Positions 63,791-64,000 of a DNA stretch of 64,000 nucleotides are shown here, one piece after another; the first letter of the stretch is position 1, and each line of letters begins with the position of its first letter. Source of the DNA: Hymenobacter psoromatis (GTDB lineage Bacteria > Bacteroidota > Bacteroidia > Cytophagales > Hymenobacteraceae). The stretch is taken from the NCBI GenBank assembly GCA_001596155.1, contig CP014771.1, positions 1,674,001 to 1,738,000 of the forward strand. Reading direction: 5' to 3'. The position numbers and the translations under genes are program-made. Under the pieces are notes generated by a model. That model did not search any database. It saw nothing but the letters and a program-made list of their open reading frames with translations, and was not told the DNA's origin.

Positions 63791-63895
63791 ATGCCGACTT
63801 CCTCTTTTCTCGCCCGCCTGGGTTTGCTGCTGGCCCTGGGTGGCTGCCTACCCCTCGCTATTAATCCAAGGCAGCCGCGCGCGCACCTCGCGTAG
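63791..63895 (+). pseudogene. Possible lipoprotein gene start, cut short
   Basis: 34 residues: MPTSSFLARLGLLLALGGC with a good lipobox, then LPLAINPRQPRAHLA and a stop. Only the signal part is present, and its second half overlaps the 3' end of a minus-strand gene. It is more likely a remnant or chance than a gene. Confidence 0.3.
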
Positions 63896-64000
63896 GCGGT
63901 CAGCCAGCTCGGCCAGCCCCGGCTGGTGCACGCTGCCCAGGTGCGTGGTGGCAAATTCCTTGTGCGGCACGTATGTGCCAGCATCCACGGCCTGCCCCAC
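63848..64000 (-). CDS. C-terminal end of an unidentified gene
   Basis: Open minus-strand frame entering from beyond the window and ending at TAG (63850-63848). The last 50 residues include VPHKEFATTHLGSVHQPGLA and LADRLREVRARLPWINSEG. Codon use is typical of this genome. I do not recognise the family from this piece. The stop lies inside a CTACCCC motif. Confidence 0.55.
   Translation of the reverse strand: MGQAVDAGTYVPHKEFATTHLGSVHQPGLAELADRLREVRARLPWINSEG

Overview
The window looks like chromosome of a high-GC Bacteroidota, most likely Hymenobacter or a close relative in Cytophagales. This is an inference from several features: a type IX secretion (T9SS) C-terminal sorting domain, a SusC-type plug sequence, a NagB fused to a PIG-L deacetylase domain, and promoters resembling TTG-N18-21-TAnnTTTG. 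Other signs are the many TonB/RND/lipoprotein genes and about 60-65% GC (judged by eye) outside insertion sequences. No rRNA, tRNA or CRISPR array was found.

Layout. 1-2.8 kb: end of an S9 peptidase, two tandem NTF2-like secreted paralogues, and an alkyltransferase-like DNA-repair protein. 2.9-8.7 kb: a complete RND efflux operon (adaptor, pump, TolC) with a perfect 55-bp-arm palindrome inside it. 8.7-12.8 kb: three short-chain dehydrogenases, of which two are broken, a 21-bp tandem repeat and a dienelactone hydrolase. 13.3-16.7 kb: a siderophore-type TonB receptor and a TauE/SafE permease. 16.8-21.2 kb: dnaB, carrying a full LAGLIDADG intein in its P-loop, and an Mpl-type Mur ligase. 21.5-26.7 kb: a beta-barrel-like protein and a T9SS-exported protein gene split by two IS630 elements. 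The second IS630 is itself split by a 268-bp palindrome-ended element. 26.9-31.5 kb: nagB and nagA for amino-sugar catabolism, separated by repeats and followed by an IS4/IS701-like element. 31.5-37.7 kb: lipoproteins, M48 and M23 peptidases, FAH hydrolase, Bcp peroxiredoxin and a quinone oxidoreductase.

38.1-44.2 kb: a 2024-residue alpha-2-macroglobulin-like protein with a carboxypeptidase-regulatory plus SusC-type plug module inserted ahead of its A2M/thioester half. 44.3-50.8 kb: MarC, an EEP phosphatase-family protein, a LEA-like lipoprotein, dnaK and a CHRD lipoprotein. 50.9-60.6 kb: M1 aminopeptidase, an outer-membrane barrel protein, a META lipoprotein, M28 peptidase and pyruvate carboxylase. 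61-63.7 kb: a metalloprotease-like lipoprotein gene broken by an in-frame stop and a frameshift, then a small lipoprotein.

Themes. The region is mostly envelope biology: export, proteolysis, efflux and nutrient uptake. It is unusually rich in dispersed palindromes, several of which abut gene ends or supply stop codons. A short motif, GGGGTAG/CTACCCC and usually GGGGGTAGGG, recurs roughly 80 times by eye in both coding and intergenic DNA. The observations most worth follow-up are the A2M-plug fusion, the palindrome-ended element that resembles an orphan IS200/IS605 (omega-RNA-like) end, the DnaB intein and the recurrent motif.
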